Source: Acetobacteraceae bacterium (GTDB lineage Bacteria > Pseudomonadota > Alphaproteobacteria > Acetobacterales > Acetobacteraceae). Taken from it: a DNA stretch of 37,597 nt. Made by a program: the position numbers and the translations under genes. Location of the stretch: the NCBI GenBank assembly GCA_031291795.1, contig JARLIJ010000026.1, positions 1 through 37,597 of the forward strand. The letters run 5' to 3'. Each line of letters starts with the position of its first letter. Within the stretch, counting starts at the first letter, position 1. The notes under the pieces were generated by a model. It saw only the letters and a list, made by a program, of their open reading frames with translations, did no database searches and had not been told where the DNA came from. Below, in pieces: positions 17,095 through 24,142 of this stretch.

Positions 17095-17123
17095 TTGATA
17101 CGTTCCTGGCAACCAGCTATCAT
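17095..17123 (+). promoter_or_regulatory. Sigma70-type promoter for the next gene, predicted leaderless
   Basis: TTGATA (17095-17100) and TATCAT (17118-17123) are separated by exactly 17 bases, close to the sigma70 consensus. A start seven bases after the -10 box would fall on the A of the ATG at 17130, and no ribosome-binding site is visible, so the transcript may lack a leader. Confidence 0.6.
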
Positions 17124-17129
17124 CCGCGC

Positions 17130-17363
17130 ATGAACGAGACGCCCCAGCTCCGCCCCGCTACTCCGGACGAGATAGCCGAAACGTTGTCGTTCGCGCTCCT
17201 CTTTGAGGGGCGGAGGCGGGTTCGCGACGCGGAACGCACTTTGGCGCGGATAACCGCTGTCCGGCTTGTGCGCCACCTGGAGCTGTGCGGCTTCGTGCTG
17301 ATGAAGGGGCCGCCAGCAGTAGGGGCGACGGCGACAGCTATGCCAGATAGGCGGCGAGAGTGA
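17130..17363 (+). CDS. Small conserved-looking hypothetical protein (77 aa)
   Basis: I do not recognise a named family. The protein is charged, with a helical middle ('RRRVRDAERTLARITAVRLVRHLELCGFVLMKGPP') that looks like a compact helical domain (quoted here in two joined pieces of normal coding character). Codon use resembles the neighbours. The ATG is chosen because it is the first in frame and is placed at the expected transcription start of a good promoter. Similar small proteins beginning with a Met-Asn-Glu-Thr-Pro stretch occur on alphaproteobacterial plasmids as far as I recall, but I cannot verify this. Confidence 0.6.
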   Translation: MNETPQLRPATPDEIAETLSFALLFEGRRRVRDAERTLARITAVRLVRHLELCGFVLMKGPPAVGATATAMPDRRRE

Positions 17364-17399
17364 TCCTACGAAAGGGCTGTTGTGGCTGAACGGTTATTT

Positions 17400-17525
17400 T
17401 CACGCTGCGCCGCCTTCGAGAAGCGCCCAGGCGACACATCGCTCCAGATCGCCCAGCTCCATCAAGCGCTCGGGCGCTAAATGTCCATGGATCCCGGATC
17501 GGACAATCTCGTAAGGACCCTTCAC
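17400..17525 (-). CDS. Possible small ORF (about 41 aa), hypothetical
   Basis: The frame encodes a peptide including 'GPYEIVRSGIHGHLAPERLM' and 'LERCVAWALLEGGAA', which looks protein-like rather than random. There is no ATG in a sensible place; a GTG at 17525-17523 is the best start, or the peptide may be the tail of a longer decayed gene. It lies downstream of the minus-strand membrane protein. Low confidence. Confidence 0.25.
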   Translation of the reverse strand: MKGPYEIVRSGIHGHLAPERLMELGDLERCVAWALLEGGAA

Positions 17526-17638
17526 GATTTGGCGCTGACTGACCCTCAGTCGTGACTCGTTGGTGTCATCCCGTGCCTCTTCTCCAGCTTGATGCTGGCC
17601 GCCTGGAGGCGGCGTTGGCGGTATCCTGACGGGCAATC

Positions 17639-17989
17639 CTATTGGATAACCCCCCGCCGCTGCCGCCGAGCCGTCAGCTCGCCGCCCACGAAGCCCACCA
17701 GGCCGGCGATGAGCATCGGCGGTATGCCGCACTCGATCATGATGCCGAAGGCGCGCAGGAACACGTACTGGTGGGTGCATAGCCACATGAAGAAGCAGAA
17801 CACCGACCCCAGCAGCGCCAGGCCGCTCCATAGGAAGAACAGGAACAGGAACGGCGAGAGGATCAGCACGATGGTCAAGAGCAGCTGCACGCCGACTGCC
17901 GCCGCCATACAAATTAAAGCCCGCCCGCACATGGCCACCGCATTTCCGAGAGCGCGCGGCCGTGAGGACGTGATCTGGGGCTGTGTCAT
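17639..17989 (-). CDS. Small membrane protein, hypothetical
   Basis: This is a 116-aa protein with three to four hydrophobic stretches: about residues 17-35, 36-55, 57-75 and 83-103. The tail is basic ('TARRQRRG'). The ATG is preceded by AAGGAT at about seven bases. It resembles the small membrane proteins common on conjugative plasmids, but I cannot assign a family. It lies downstream of the DUF736 gene, separated from it by a strong terminator hairpin, so it probably has its own promoter in 17990-18035. Confidence 0.6.
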   Translation of the reverse strand: MTQPQITSSRPRALGNAVAMCGRALICMAAAVGVQLLLTIVLILSPFLFLFFLWSGLALLGSVFCFFMWLCTHQYVFLRAFGIMIECGIPPMLIAGLVGFVGGELTARRQRRGVIQ

Positions 17990-18035
17990 CTGAGCGATCC
18001 TTGGTCCGTCTTATGTTGGTGTATCTATGAGAAGC

Positions 18036-18059
18036 CCCCGCCCGGCGGACCGGGCGGGG
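18036..18059 (-). terminator. Strong GC hairpin terminator after the DUF736 gene
   Basis: CCCCGCCCGG and CCGGGCGGGG form a perfect 10-bp stem with a 4-base loop. On the minus strand it lies just after the DUF736 stop and is followed by a short pyrimidine run (GCTTCTC), consistent with an intrinsic terminator. Confidence 0.7.
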
Positions 18060-18060
18060 T

Positions 18061-18105
18061 GGCAGGCACTGATCAGTTGTCGTGCCGGGCGCGCGGGCGA
18101 GACCA
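18061..18105. repeat. Left arm of a 45-bp perfect inverted repeat (partner 18950-18994)
   Basis: This stretch is the exact reverse complement of 18950-18994. It covers the last codons of DUF736 and the bases just after its stop. It is the outer edge of a head-to-head inverted duplication whose interior has mostly diverged. Confidence 0.9.
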
Positions 18106-18396
18106 AATCAGGCTGTGGGTGGTCCCGTTCTCGTCGGCGAACAGGTTGGCGAAGATCGGCGCGTCGAAGCTCGGGTCGTCGAGCTTGAGCGAGAGATAAT
18201 CGCGGCCCTCGTTGGACGTTTTCGACCAGGCGGCACCGATTTCGGCGGACCCGATGTAGATCCGATGGCTTGGCGCATTGTCGTTGGTCTGGCCGGTCAC
18301 GGGGACGAGGCGGACGTTCTTGGCTTGGATGGTGAGTGTGCTGATCGTGCCGCTGAACTCGTTGCCGACTTTCTTGAAGGAACCGATGTTGGCCAT
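18073..18396 (-). CDS. DUF736 family protein
   Basis: The 107-aa protein starts 'MANIGSFKKVGNEFSGTIST' and continues with 'APSHRIYIGSAEIGAAWSK' and 'YLSLKLDDPSFDAPIFANL', the standard DUF736 pattern. The family is widespread on alphaproteobacterial plasmids and integrative elements; its biochemical role is not established. I chose the MANIG start by family comparison rather than an upstream in-frame start. A long structured leader precedes it, and a degraded inverted copy of the gene faces it on the other strand. Family knowledge and sequence agree well; function remains unknown. Confidence 0.93.
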   Translation of the reverse strand: MANIGSFKKVGNEFSGTISTLTIQAKNVRLVPVTGQTNDNAPSHRIYIGSAEIGAAWSKTSNEGRDYLSLKLDDPSFDAPIFANLFADENGTTHSLIWSRPRARHDN

Positions 18397-18637
18397 GACA
18401 CTTTTCCTGAGCTGTTTCGAGCCCGCGACCACCGCGGCCTCGATGGCGATCGGGAAGCCGGAGGCGATCGACGCCGCACCCGCTTTGGGCCGGAGCGTCA
18501 GCGGAGGACGGCGGCGGAGAGACTTTCTTGTTTCGCGAGGAATGGGCTTGCCCAGGGGAAGAAAGTCTCTCCGCTGCCGTTGCGGTTCAGGCGATCGAGG
18601 CGAAGCCGGCCTTCGGCCAGATCAAGCCAGGGAGAGG
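18397..18637 (-). promoter_or_regulatory. Structured leader, family A copy 1 (upstream of DUF736)
   Basis: In plus-strand order it holds GGACGGCG (18506-18513), a perfect 16-bp stem (18514-18529 with 18559-18574), and a 29-nt loop with TTCGCGA and the small palindrome TGGGCTTGCCCA. After the stem come AGGCGAAGCCGGCC (18598-18611) and AGATCAAGCCA (18619-18629). The same blocks in the same order, with a stem of different sequence, lie upstream of the gene ending at 33998. The stem edge is 118 bases from the DUF736 ATG. It may act as RNA on the minus strand or as folded single-stranded DNA. Confidence 0.75.
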
Positions 18638-18677
18638 ACGTGTGGTTTGCGGACTGAGACCGCTCAGGAAAAGTGTC

Positions 18678-18982
18678 ATGGCCAATATCGGTTGCTCTAC
18701 ACAAGGGGGTTCAGCATTCAACGCGCGATATTGATGCACGACCAGACAGAATGTCCAGCGTGGCTCTCCATGGGCGGCTCGGGTTGGCACATGCGCGGCG
18801 GGAGGACTCTGAATTTGGACTCGTGCGAAACCGGTGCTGCCTGGTCGAAAGCGTCCAATGAGGGATGTGCCGTCTTCGATGCCGCCGTTCGGCCAGTCGC
18901 CACAGCATCGTCCAAGTGGTTGCCGATGAAGCGAGCGCCCGGGCTTGATTGGTCTCGCCCGCGCGCCCGGCACGACAACTGA
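18678..18982 (+). pseudogene. Degraded head-to-head copy of the DUF736 gene
   Basis: It begins with the same start region, ATGGCCAATATCGGTT against ATGGCCAACATCGGTT in the intact gene, and ends with 45 identical bases including the stop. In between it has lost the frame (a stop occurs within 20 codons) and retains only patches, such as the 'GAAWSKxSNEG' segment. The 22 bases at 18391-18412 reappear inverted at about 18663-18684. The intact and broken copies are divergent, with the structured hairpin near the centre. Confidence 0.8.
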
Positions 18983-18994
18983 TCAGTGCCTGCC
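18950..18994. repeat. Right arm of the 45-bp inverted repeat (partner 18061-18105)
   Basis: It is an exact reverse complement of the left arm, ending the broken DUF736 copy. The following 180 bases (18995-19174) hold no feature I can support. Confidence 0.9.
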
Positions 18995-19174
18995 GCTACG
19001 CCCCTGCGCCATTCGGGGGCGGACGCTGATACGCTGAAGTGCTACGGCCAGTGAGACGGACACGGCCATGGGCGTACGTGCGACACGCGCCTCGCGGCGA
19101 GTAATCGCGGCACCACGATTGGCGCGAGAGTTGCGGCGGAGCCGGACCCTGTCTGGAGCCGGCCCGCCGGAAGG

Positions 19175-19351
19175 TCAGAACGGCAGTTCAGCTTCCGTGA
19201 TTGCGTCCGGTCCATCCTGCCTTCCCCAGAGGATTGTGGTTTCGTCGCCTTGTTCGAGGTGCAGCGTCTCGATTGCCAGCAGCTCGTAGCGGCGGCGGAG
19301 ACGGCGGACGTCGTAGCGCGTCAGGGTCTCGGTTGTGCGGATGATTGTCAT
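19175..19351 (-). CDS. Small hypothetical protein (58 aa)
   Basis: The protein starts 'MTIIRTTETLTRYDVRRLRR' and is strongly charged, with many Arg in the first half and an acidic second half ending 'AITEAELPF'. I do not recognise a family. I chose this ATG because the segment upstream has a different, non-protein-like composition. It lies alone between the broken DUF736 copy and a GC-rich non-coding stretch. The size and compact charge pattern resemble small plasmid regulators, but no fold can be assigned. Confidence 0.55.
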   Translation of the reverse strand: MTIIRTTETLTRYDVRRLRRRYELLAIETLHLEQGDETTILWGRQDGPDAITEAELPF

Positions 19352-19707
19352 GATGTCGTGCTCCACTGTTCTCCCAGCCAATCGCTGGTGATCAGCGGGC
19401 CCGCCGGCCTTCGTGACGGGTCAACACCGAAGGTCTGCGAGCTAGCGGTGCCTGGTTGCGCGGGACGCGAGGCCCCTATGCCTTGCGTCCAAGCGGCCTG
19501 GCGCCGTGCAGCCGAGCGGACCGCAGCCGCGCAATGCGCGGCACAGAGCGCAGCGGCGTGGTGTTGACGCGGCTCGACCTTGGCCGGCGGTACAATTGCA
19601 AGATCAGCAAAGAGGCTTTTACTTGCCCCTTGCTTCACGTCCGGTAGTCCGGACCGATGGGTGAGGGCGGGGGAGGGGACCCGCGCGCAGCTTTTGCCGT
19701 CGCGAAA
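19352..19707. other. Non-coding stretch with a perfect 8-bp-arm palindrome
   Basis: No convincing gene lies here. GCCGCGCA-A-TGCGCGGC at 19526-19542 is a palindrome with 8-bp arms around a single base, in a GC-rich tract. By position the stretch is the 5' region of the 58-aa gene, and it may carry its promoter and regulatory structure. I could not align it convincingly with the two leader families described elsewhere. Confidence 0.45.
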
Positions 19708-19731
19708 GGCGGAACCCCGAGAGGTTCCGCC
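19708..19731 (-). terminator. Hairpin terminator after the 196-aa gene
   Basis: GGCGGAACC and GGTTCCGCC form a perfect 9-bp stem with a 6-base loop just beyond the stop of the minus-strand gene. It is followed on that strand by TTTCGCG, a weak T-tract. Confidence 0.6.
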
Positions 19732-19742
19732 CCGGCGGGTCG

Positions 19743-20333
19743 TCAGGCCGCCTCGAAAGCTGCCATCTGGGCTGCGGCTGACTTGTGGGTCACGCTGGCC
19801 GCGGCCGGTGTAGCGGCTTCGTAGGGCTTCCAGGTTTCCCCGGTGACCTCGGCGTAGGCGGAGATGGCGCCCTCGGCGGCGGCCATGAGAGCGAAGGACT
19901 GGAGGGCCATTTCAGCGGCAAACTGGCGGGCGCGCTCGGCTTTGCTTTCGTATCCGGACGGGCCATCACGGTCTTCGTCGCGCTCGTCATTGAGCAGCTT
20001 GCTGGTGAGTTCCAGTGCTGTCGACTTCTTCGCACCGTAGAACTGTGCGGCGCCAAATGCGGACATGACGTAGGCGCCGGTGATCCGTTGCAGGTGGATC
20101 TGCAGGGCCTTGTCGTTCAAGGCCGTCTCGAAGGCTTTGGCGGCGAGGGTGAGATGCTGTTCCGTGGCGTCCCGGATACCTTCGTAGTCAACGGGTTCGA
20201 GGCCGAATGTGCGGACCAGGTTGTCGGTCAGAGCCTGATGCGGGGCGAGGCGGGCGACCAGCTCAAAGGTGATGGACTGACGATCGCGGGACGTGGCGGG
20301 CTTCGCGGTTGCCTGGGCGGGCTTGTTGATCAT
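19743..20333 (-). CDS. Plasmid-type hypothetical protein (196 aa)
   Basis: The protein begins 'MINKPAQATAKPATSRDRQS' and appears mostly alpha-helical, with an Ala-rich C-terminal third ('AEMALQSFALMAAAEGAISAY' in split form). It also has a segment 'KLLNDERDEDRDGPSG' that is highly charged. I do not recognise a named domain. The start is supported by the inverted partial copy, which begins with the same first 25 bases. Proteins of this kind sit near DUF736 and ParB genes on alphaproteobacterial plasmids as far as I recall. Function unknown. Confidence 0.75.
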   Translation of the reverse strand: MINKPAQATAKPATSRDRQSITFELVARLAPHQALTDNLVRTFGLEPVDYEGIRDATEQHLTLAAKAFETALNDKALQIHLQRITGAYVMSAFGAAQFYGAKKSTALELTSKLLNDERDEDRDGPSGYESKAERARQFAAEMALQSFALMAAAEGAISAYAEVTGETWKPYEAATPAAASVTHKSAAAQMAAFEAA

Positions 20334-20603
20334 GGTCTCGATCCTGTCTCTCTGCCGGGAGGTCCCGCCGGCGTTGTGCCGGCGTCCGCCCCCTCGGGTG
20401 CGGTTCCCTTGGGCGGGCCCAGGCGATCGGAGAGAAAGGCGCGTGCTTACGCGGGACCAGAGCCACGCACAGCGCTCTTGCGCGAGCATGGGGAGGACCC
20501 ACCCTTTCGCGGAGAGCGACGCCCGCCCCAAACCGCACGCATCCGAGGGGGTGACGCCGACACCGGACACTGGCGATCCAGGTAGGCAGAGAATCTGAGC
20601 GCC
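20334..20603. other. Non-coding centre between the 196-aa gene and its broken copy
   Basis: This 270-base GC-rich stretch separates two head-to-head copies of the same 5' end. It contains several short self-complementary runs, e.g. GCCGGC repeats near 20371-20389 and an AAAGG/CCTTT pair around 20437-20507. By position it parallels the structured leaders upstream of DUF736, ParB and ardC, and it may be a diverged leader, but I could not align it securely. Confidence 0.4.
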
Positions 20604-20964
20604 ATGATCAACAAGCCCGCCCAGGCGACGTCGCTACATGGCTTCCTGCTCCTCCATCGTCAGGCCATCACCTTTGAGCTGGTTGCTCCCGTCGGCGTCA
20701 TGCCGTTGACGCTGAGATGGTCGGTCTCGGCCTCTTCCTTTGGTCGGCTCACCGGCACGCGCGATGATTGCGCTGCTCGCGCCATGGCTTGGAATGGTCT
20801 GACGCGGCTTGCGGACCTTCCTCGCGGAATCAATGGGCCTTTCCGAACCCGCCGGCCCGCCCGGCGAGCAACAAGAAGGGGCAAGGCACACCAACAAGCT
20901 GCTCAATGACGAGCGCGACGAGGACCCTGTGGCATCGCGGATGGAGTCACGACAATGCGCCGGC
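20604..20964 (+). pseudogene. Degraded head-to-head copy of the 196-aa gene
   Basis: The first 20 or so bases from the ATG match the start of the intact minus-strand gene. Later patches also match, notably 'ITFELVA' near the start and a run encoding 'KLLNDERDED' near 20900-20930. Between the patches the sequence has diverged or been deleted, and the frame is not maintained. It faces the intact gene across a non-coding centre, the same geometry as the DUF736 pair, and its end approaches the higA stop. Confidence 0.75.
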
Positions 20965-20981
20965 CACACCGCTGAAAATGT

Positions 20982-21365
20982 TCAGGCGTATTGCCGCTCC
21001 AGGGCGTAGTCCTGCAAAAGGCAGTGCTCTGACAAGCCCAAACCTGCCGTCAGCTTGCGGATCATATCGATAGTCAACGGCCGGCGTCGGTTCAATATTT
21101 CCGAGACCCGACCACTCGGTGCGCCAAGGAGAACCCCGAGATCCGCACGAGACATTCCGAGATCGTTCATGCGTTCAAGGATCGCGTCAATCGGCGAGGG
21201 CGGACTGATCGCCTGATGCTCGTCCTCGTAAGCGCTAACCAGGATCAGAAGGAGATCGAGACGATCACCGTCTTCCGTTCCTTCTTTCGCGCCCCAGAGT
21301 CGGCGCACATCTGCCATTGCATCCGCATAGTCGGCATCGTTCCGGAGTGGCCGGGCACTTCTCAT
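20982..21365 (-). CDS. higA: HigA-type antitoxin, XRE helix-turn-helix
   Basis: HigA is the DNA-binding antitoxin that neutralises HigB and represses the operon. The 127-aa protein has an acidic N-terminal half with 'LLLILVSAYEDEHQAI'. The C-terminal XRE-type helix-turn-helix has 'MSRADLGVLLGAPSGRVSEILNRRRPLT' (two joined pieces). AAGGAAA lies about six bases before the ATG. It follows the toxin gene by 12 bases, and toxin-first order is the hallmark of higBA. Confidence 0.92.
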   Translation of the reverse strand: MRSARPLRNDADYADAMADVRRLWGAKEGTEDGDRLDLLLILVSAYEDEHQAISPPSPIDAILERMNDLGMSRADLGVLLGAPSGRVSEILNRRRPLTIDMIRKLTAGLGLSEHCLLQDYALERQYA

Positions 21366-21377
21366 CGCCGTTTCCTT

Positions 21378-21695
21378 TCAAAGCTGCTGCAGCCGTTTTC
21401 CGCCGTTGGCGCACAAGTCGTCGTATTCAGCATGCGTGCCAACCCATAGTGTAAGAACTCCATGCCGCGCGAAATCGATCTTACAGATTAGCCTGTGTTT
21501 GTTGCCGCCAACGTCGAAGACGTAATATCCGTAAGCAATGTCTACATTCGCCCCATAGGATGCTTTCACATCATTATGTGAACTCCATCTGGCAGACCTT
21601 GCAATGTTGAACCACGTTCTTAGCGGGGTTTCGCTGTCTTGCCTTCCGGGCCTCTCCCAGTAATCCCGAAGGCAGCTTCTCGCTACGATCCTCAT
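21378..21695 (-). CDS. higB: HigB-type mRNA interferase toxin
   Basis: HigB belongs to the RelE-like superfamily and cuts mRNA on the ribosome. The 105-aa protein starts 'MRIVARSCLRDYWERPG' and has 'TPLRTWFNIARSARW', 'NVDIAYGYYVFDVGGNKHRL' and the ending 'VLTLWVGTHAEYD', all typical of the HigB family. GGAGG lies upstream on the minus strand within a short palindrome that may be the HigA operator. The pair probably stabilises the element in its host. Confidence 0.93.
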   Translation of the reverse strand: MRIVARSCLRDYWERPGRQDSETPLRTWFNIARSARWSSHNDVKASYGANVDIAYGYYVFDVGGNKHRLICKIDFARHGVLTLWVGTHAEYDDLCANGGKRLQQL

Positions 21696-21711
21696 ACCAA
21701 CCGGCCCTCTC

Positions 21712-21726
21712 CTCCCAAAATGGGAG
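21712..21726. promoter_or_regulatory. Palindrome upstream of higBA, candidate operator
   Basis: CTCCCA-AAA-TGGGAG has perfect 6-bp arms. It sits about 17 bases before the higB start and includes the likely ribosome-binding site, a place where HigA could repress the operon. Confidence 0.5.
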
Positions 21727-21847
21727 AACTTGGTTCACGCGTCAATGGAAAAGAAGCGGCCGATCTGGCTGATCGCGCACCCGTGGCTGGAGGCCGCGGA
21801 ATTTCTAGGCGTCCGTGGCCAATGGCTGGACACCCGAGCGCGCTCCC

Positions 21848-22174
21848 TTACGCCGCGATCGGAAGGTCCATCAGCCGTTCGAGATGGGCGATCTCCTGGC
21901 GGAGGCGGCGCATGGCCGGGCCGAACGTCGCTTCCAGCCGCATGGCGGCGGTGAGATAGCGCAGCTCGGTCGTGCGATCCCAGGGTTCACGGTCGAGACC
22001 CGAGCTTGCCTGGCGACGACTGCGTAGCGCCGCTGTTTCGCAAGCTGCAATCATGCTGGCCTCAAGGTCGGCCAGATGCGCGCGGCGGCGGGCAGCTTCA
22101 CCATCCAGTGCCGTGCGGCTGAGCTTTGCTGGTGGCCCGCATGGGGTTCTGCCAGGGGCAAATAGACAGGTCAT
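21848..22174 (-). CDS. Hypothetical helical protein (108 aa)
   Basis: The protein is Ala/Arg-rich and apparently alpha-helical with coiled-coil character: 'RRRAHLADLEASMIAACET', and 'FGPAMRRLRQEIAHLERLMD' at the C-terminal end. No family is recognised. GAGGAG about eight bases before the ATG strongly supports the start. It lies downstream of the ParB-like gene behind a strong hairpin, so it may be expressed separately or by readthrough. Confidence 0.62.
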   Translation of the reverse strand: MTCLFAPGRTPCGPPAKLSRTALDGEAARRRAHLADLEASMIAACETAALRSRRQASSGLDREPWDRTTELRYLTAAMRLEATFGPAMRRLRQEIAHLERLMDLPIAA

Positions 22175-22200
22175 GGCGATCTCCTCGGCGAGAAGAGCAA

Positions 22201-22226
22201 CCGCCCTGGCGGGCTCACCAGGGCGG
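22201..22226 (-). terminator. Hairpin between the ParB-like gene and the 108-aa gene
   Basis: CCGCCCTGG and CCAGGGCGG make a perfect 9-bp stem with an 8-base loop, located 12 bases after the ParB-like stop. No long T-run follows, so termination may be partial. Confidence 0.55.
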
Positions 22227-22237
22227 CGCGGGTGATG

Positions 22238-23908
22238 TCAGGCGGCCTTCGCCAGATTGTCGTTGTCGAACTCGCCGGCGTCGGCTTGACCGTCGCCGTC
22301 GTCTTCGTCACCGTCATCGGACGATCCAGGTCGGCCGACGGCGCTTTTCGCCTCGAATTCCAGCTCATTCGAGGTCAGTTGGAAGAGTGCGCCAGGATAG
22401 ACGAAGCTGCGCCCGTTGAACTGGGCCACCATACGCGCCCGCGTATCCTTGACGCGGGTGGCGATGTTCACGCCCTCGGCGTGGGCGACGGTCTCCAGTG
22501 CGCCACGCGACAGGCATGAGAGGAACTCCTCGGTCGCCATGTTGGGCAGCCGGAGCGAGGCGCCGATCGCCTCGCCGGCGATGCGGGCGACGACGCCGCT
22601 CTGTGTGCGATTCTCCTGGCAGGACAGCACGCCGATCAGCATCTGCCGGGCTGCCTGGCGCAACTTGTCGCGGTCGGCCGTCAGCACGCCCCCTTCGGTG
22701 ATCTCGCGGCAAACGGCCATTCGGTCAGCGCGGGATTTCCCGCTGACGTTGTCGACGGACACGTTGGTGCCGGCGAATGCGAGGATCAGCATGCCCAGCA
22801 AGGTGTCGTCCTCGATCGGCGCGTCGGCCAAGGCTGCATGCAGCGCATCGGTGCGCAGATCGCCAATCATCGCGCAACCCGCCTGGGTCACATCCGGCCG
22901 GGACTGCCGCGGTTCCGTGGCGTCGGCGTCGTTGTTTGCTACTCCGGCGGTCGCGGTTCTCGCGGCTTTGTCGGCTTTCTTCGGCACCGGCATCCGATAG
23001 GCGACGGTCTTGATTTCACCCGTGTGGGGGTCGAGATGTTGCCCGACGACGTCGCCTTTGCCGGGTTTCCCGTATACCCGCTCGGCGTGTTTCGGCAGCT
23101 TTGCGCGGCCGTATTCGTCGACCTGAAGGATCGTGGCGCGCGGCGGTAGGTTGTTCTGCATCCATTCCTGCTGTGCGCCGAAAAACCCATCGACGTTCGT
23201 GGTATAGCGGCTGTCCTCGTCGGCCGGCGCGAACAGATCGTCCTCCCAGACGACGCCGTACGCCTTCGCCAGGTCGTCGCCGAATCTGGCGACCGATGCT
23301 GGCATGCTGCGCTTGGCCAGGGCGCGGGCGATCTCCCACCATGCCGGCTCGGTCTGGCCCTTCTTCGGCTTATGCTTTTTCCAGACCTGGGCCTGTTCCT
23401 CGGGCGTTGCTGCGGCGATTGTGCGCAACTGCTCCTCGCTCGGCATGCTGCCGAGTGCCATCGCGTCAAGCATGGCAGGGTGCAGATTTGCCAGCAGCTT
23501 CAGACGCAGGACGGTGCGGACCGGCAAGGCGAGGGCGTCCGCGATGGCCTGCGGGTTCCAACCGTGGGCTTCGAGCCGCTCGATCGCACGCCAGGTGTCG
23601 ACGGAGGACATGGAGGCCCGGACCGAATTCTCGGCGATAGAACGCATCGCACTGGTGGAGTCGTCAGTATCGCTTACCAGCACGTCGATCACCTGCAAAC
23701 CAGCCTTGATCGCGGCCTTTACCCGGCGGCTGCCGACTTCAATCAGGAGCCCGTCAGGCGTCTGCTTGACGCTCGGCGGATGAATGATACCTACCGCGAT
23801 GATCGAAGCGGCCAGTTGCTCATCCATTGCCGGAGAAGCGAGTGTACGGCGCGGGTTGTTCGGATTCTTCAGAAGAGTGCGGGGATCGACGCTGCGGAGT
23901 TCGGCCAT
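22238..23908 (-). CDS. Large ParB/Spo0J-like DNA-binding protein
   Basis: The N-terminal about 110 residues form a ParB/Srx domain: 'NPNNPRRTLASPAMDEQLAASI', 'LIEVGSRRVKAAIKAG', 'MRSIAENSVRASMSSVDTWRAI' (split pieces). A KorB-like helix-turn-helix follows ('GWNPQAIADALALPVRTVLRLKLL'). The remaining about 350 residues are a conserved-looking extension with an acidic tail ('SSDDGDEDDGDGQADAGEF'). At 556 aa it is much longer than partition ParB and has no parA neighbour. It is therefore more likely the plasmid/ICE 'ParB-like' type found near ArdC in leading regions. It is preceded by a structured family B leader. Whether it is a CTPase or nuclease cannot be judged by eye. Confidence 0.88.
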   Translation of the reverse strand: MAELRSVDPRTLLKNPNNPRRTLASPAMDEQLAASIIAVGIIHPPSVKQTPDGLLIEVGSRRVKAAIKAGLQVIDVLVSDTDDSTSAMRSIAENSVRASMSSVDTWRAIERLEAHGWNPQAIADALALPVRTVLRLKLLANLHPAMLDAMALGSMPSEEQLRTIAAATPEEQAQVWKKHKPKKGQTEPAWWEIARALAKRSMPASVARFGDDLAKAYGVVWEDDLFAPADEDSRYTTNVDGFFGAQQEWMQNNLPPRATILQVDEYGRAKLPKHAERVYGKPGKGDVVGQHLDPHTGEIKTVAYRMPVPKKADKAARTATAGVANNDADATEPRQSRPDVTQAGCAMIGDLRTDALHAALADAPIEDDTLLGMLILAFAGTNVSVDNVSGKSRADRMAVCREITEGGVLTADRDKLRQAARQMLIGVLSCQENRTQSGVVARIAGEAIGASLRLPNMATEEFLSCLSRGALETVAHAEGVNIATRVKDTRARMVAQFNGRSFVYPGALFQLTSNELEFEAKSAVGRPGSSDDGDEDDGDGQADAGEFDNDNLAKAA

Positions 23909-23946
23909 GATCGGCTCCTATATTGCGGGTTTCATCATCTCTATTT

Positions 23947-24102
23947 TTCTGGATGACCCCTTCCGCGCGCTGCATCGCTGGCTGGCGGGGCAAGGGCGTG
24001 CGCAGCACGGGAGCGCTTTGCGCGACGAACCCTTGCGCCGGCGGACAGAGATGCGGCAGCCACTTCTGATTTTGCATCTCCGTCCCCATTTATCTCATTC
24101 TG
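23947..24102 (-). promoter_or_regulatory. Structured leader, family B copy 1 (upstream of the ParB-like gene)
   Basis: About 155 bases align with 30441-30591 upstream of ardC. The best-conserved core (about 23987-24040) reads, on the minus strand, GCAAGGG then GCGC-AAGC-like arms then CCCTTGCCCCG. GCAAGGG and CCCTTGC pair as an outer stem. The inner stem is perfect in the ardC copy and partly mismatched here. Matching ends near TTCTGGA and near CATTT-CTCATT define the element. It lies about 38 bases from the ParB-like ATG. Confidence 0.75.
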
Positions 24103-24142
24103 TATTCGTTCCGTTATATCCACCTTGCGGACGAGCGCGGTC

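Noticed and set aside
20334-20603. A third member of leader family A or B upstream of the 196-aa gene
   Set aside because: Some short motifs resemble family B, but no block aligns securely, so it was kept only as a non-coding stretch.
21745-21954. Plus-strand frame with a protein-like beginning (MEKKRPIWLIAHPWLE)
   Set aside because: The first 35 codons look plausible, but it then runs antisense into the 108-aa gene with its good ribosome-binding site. It may be a gene remnant, but support is too weak to list.
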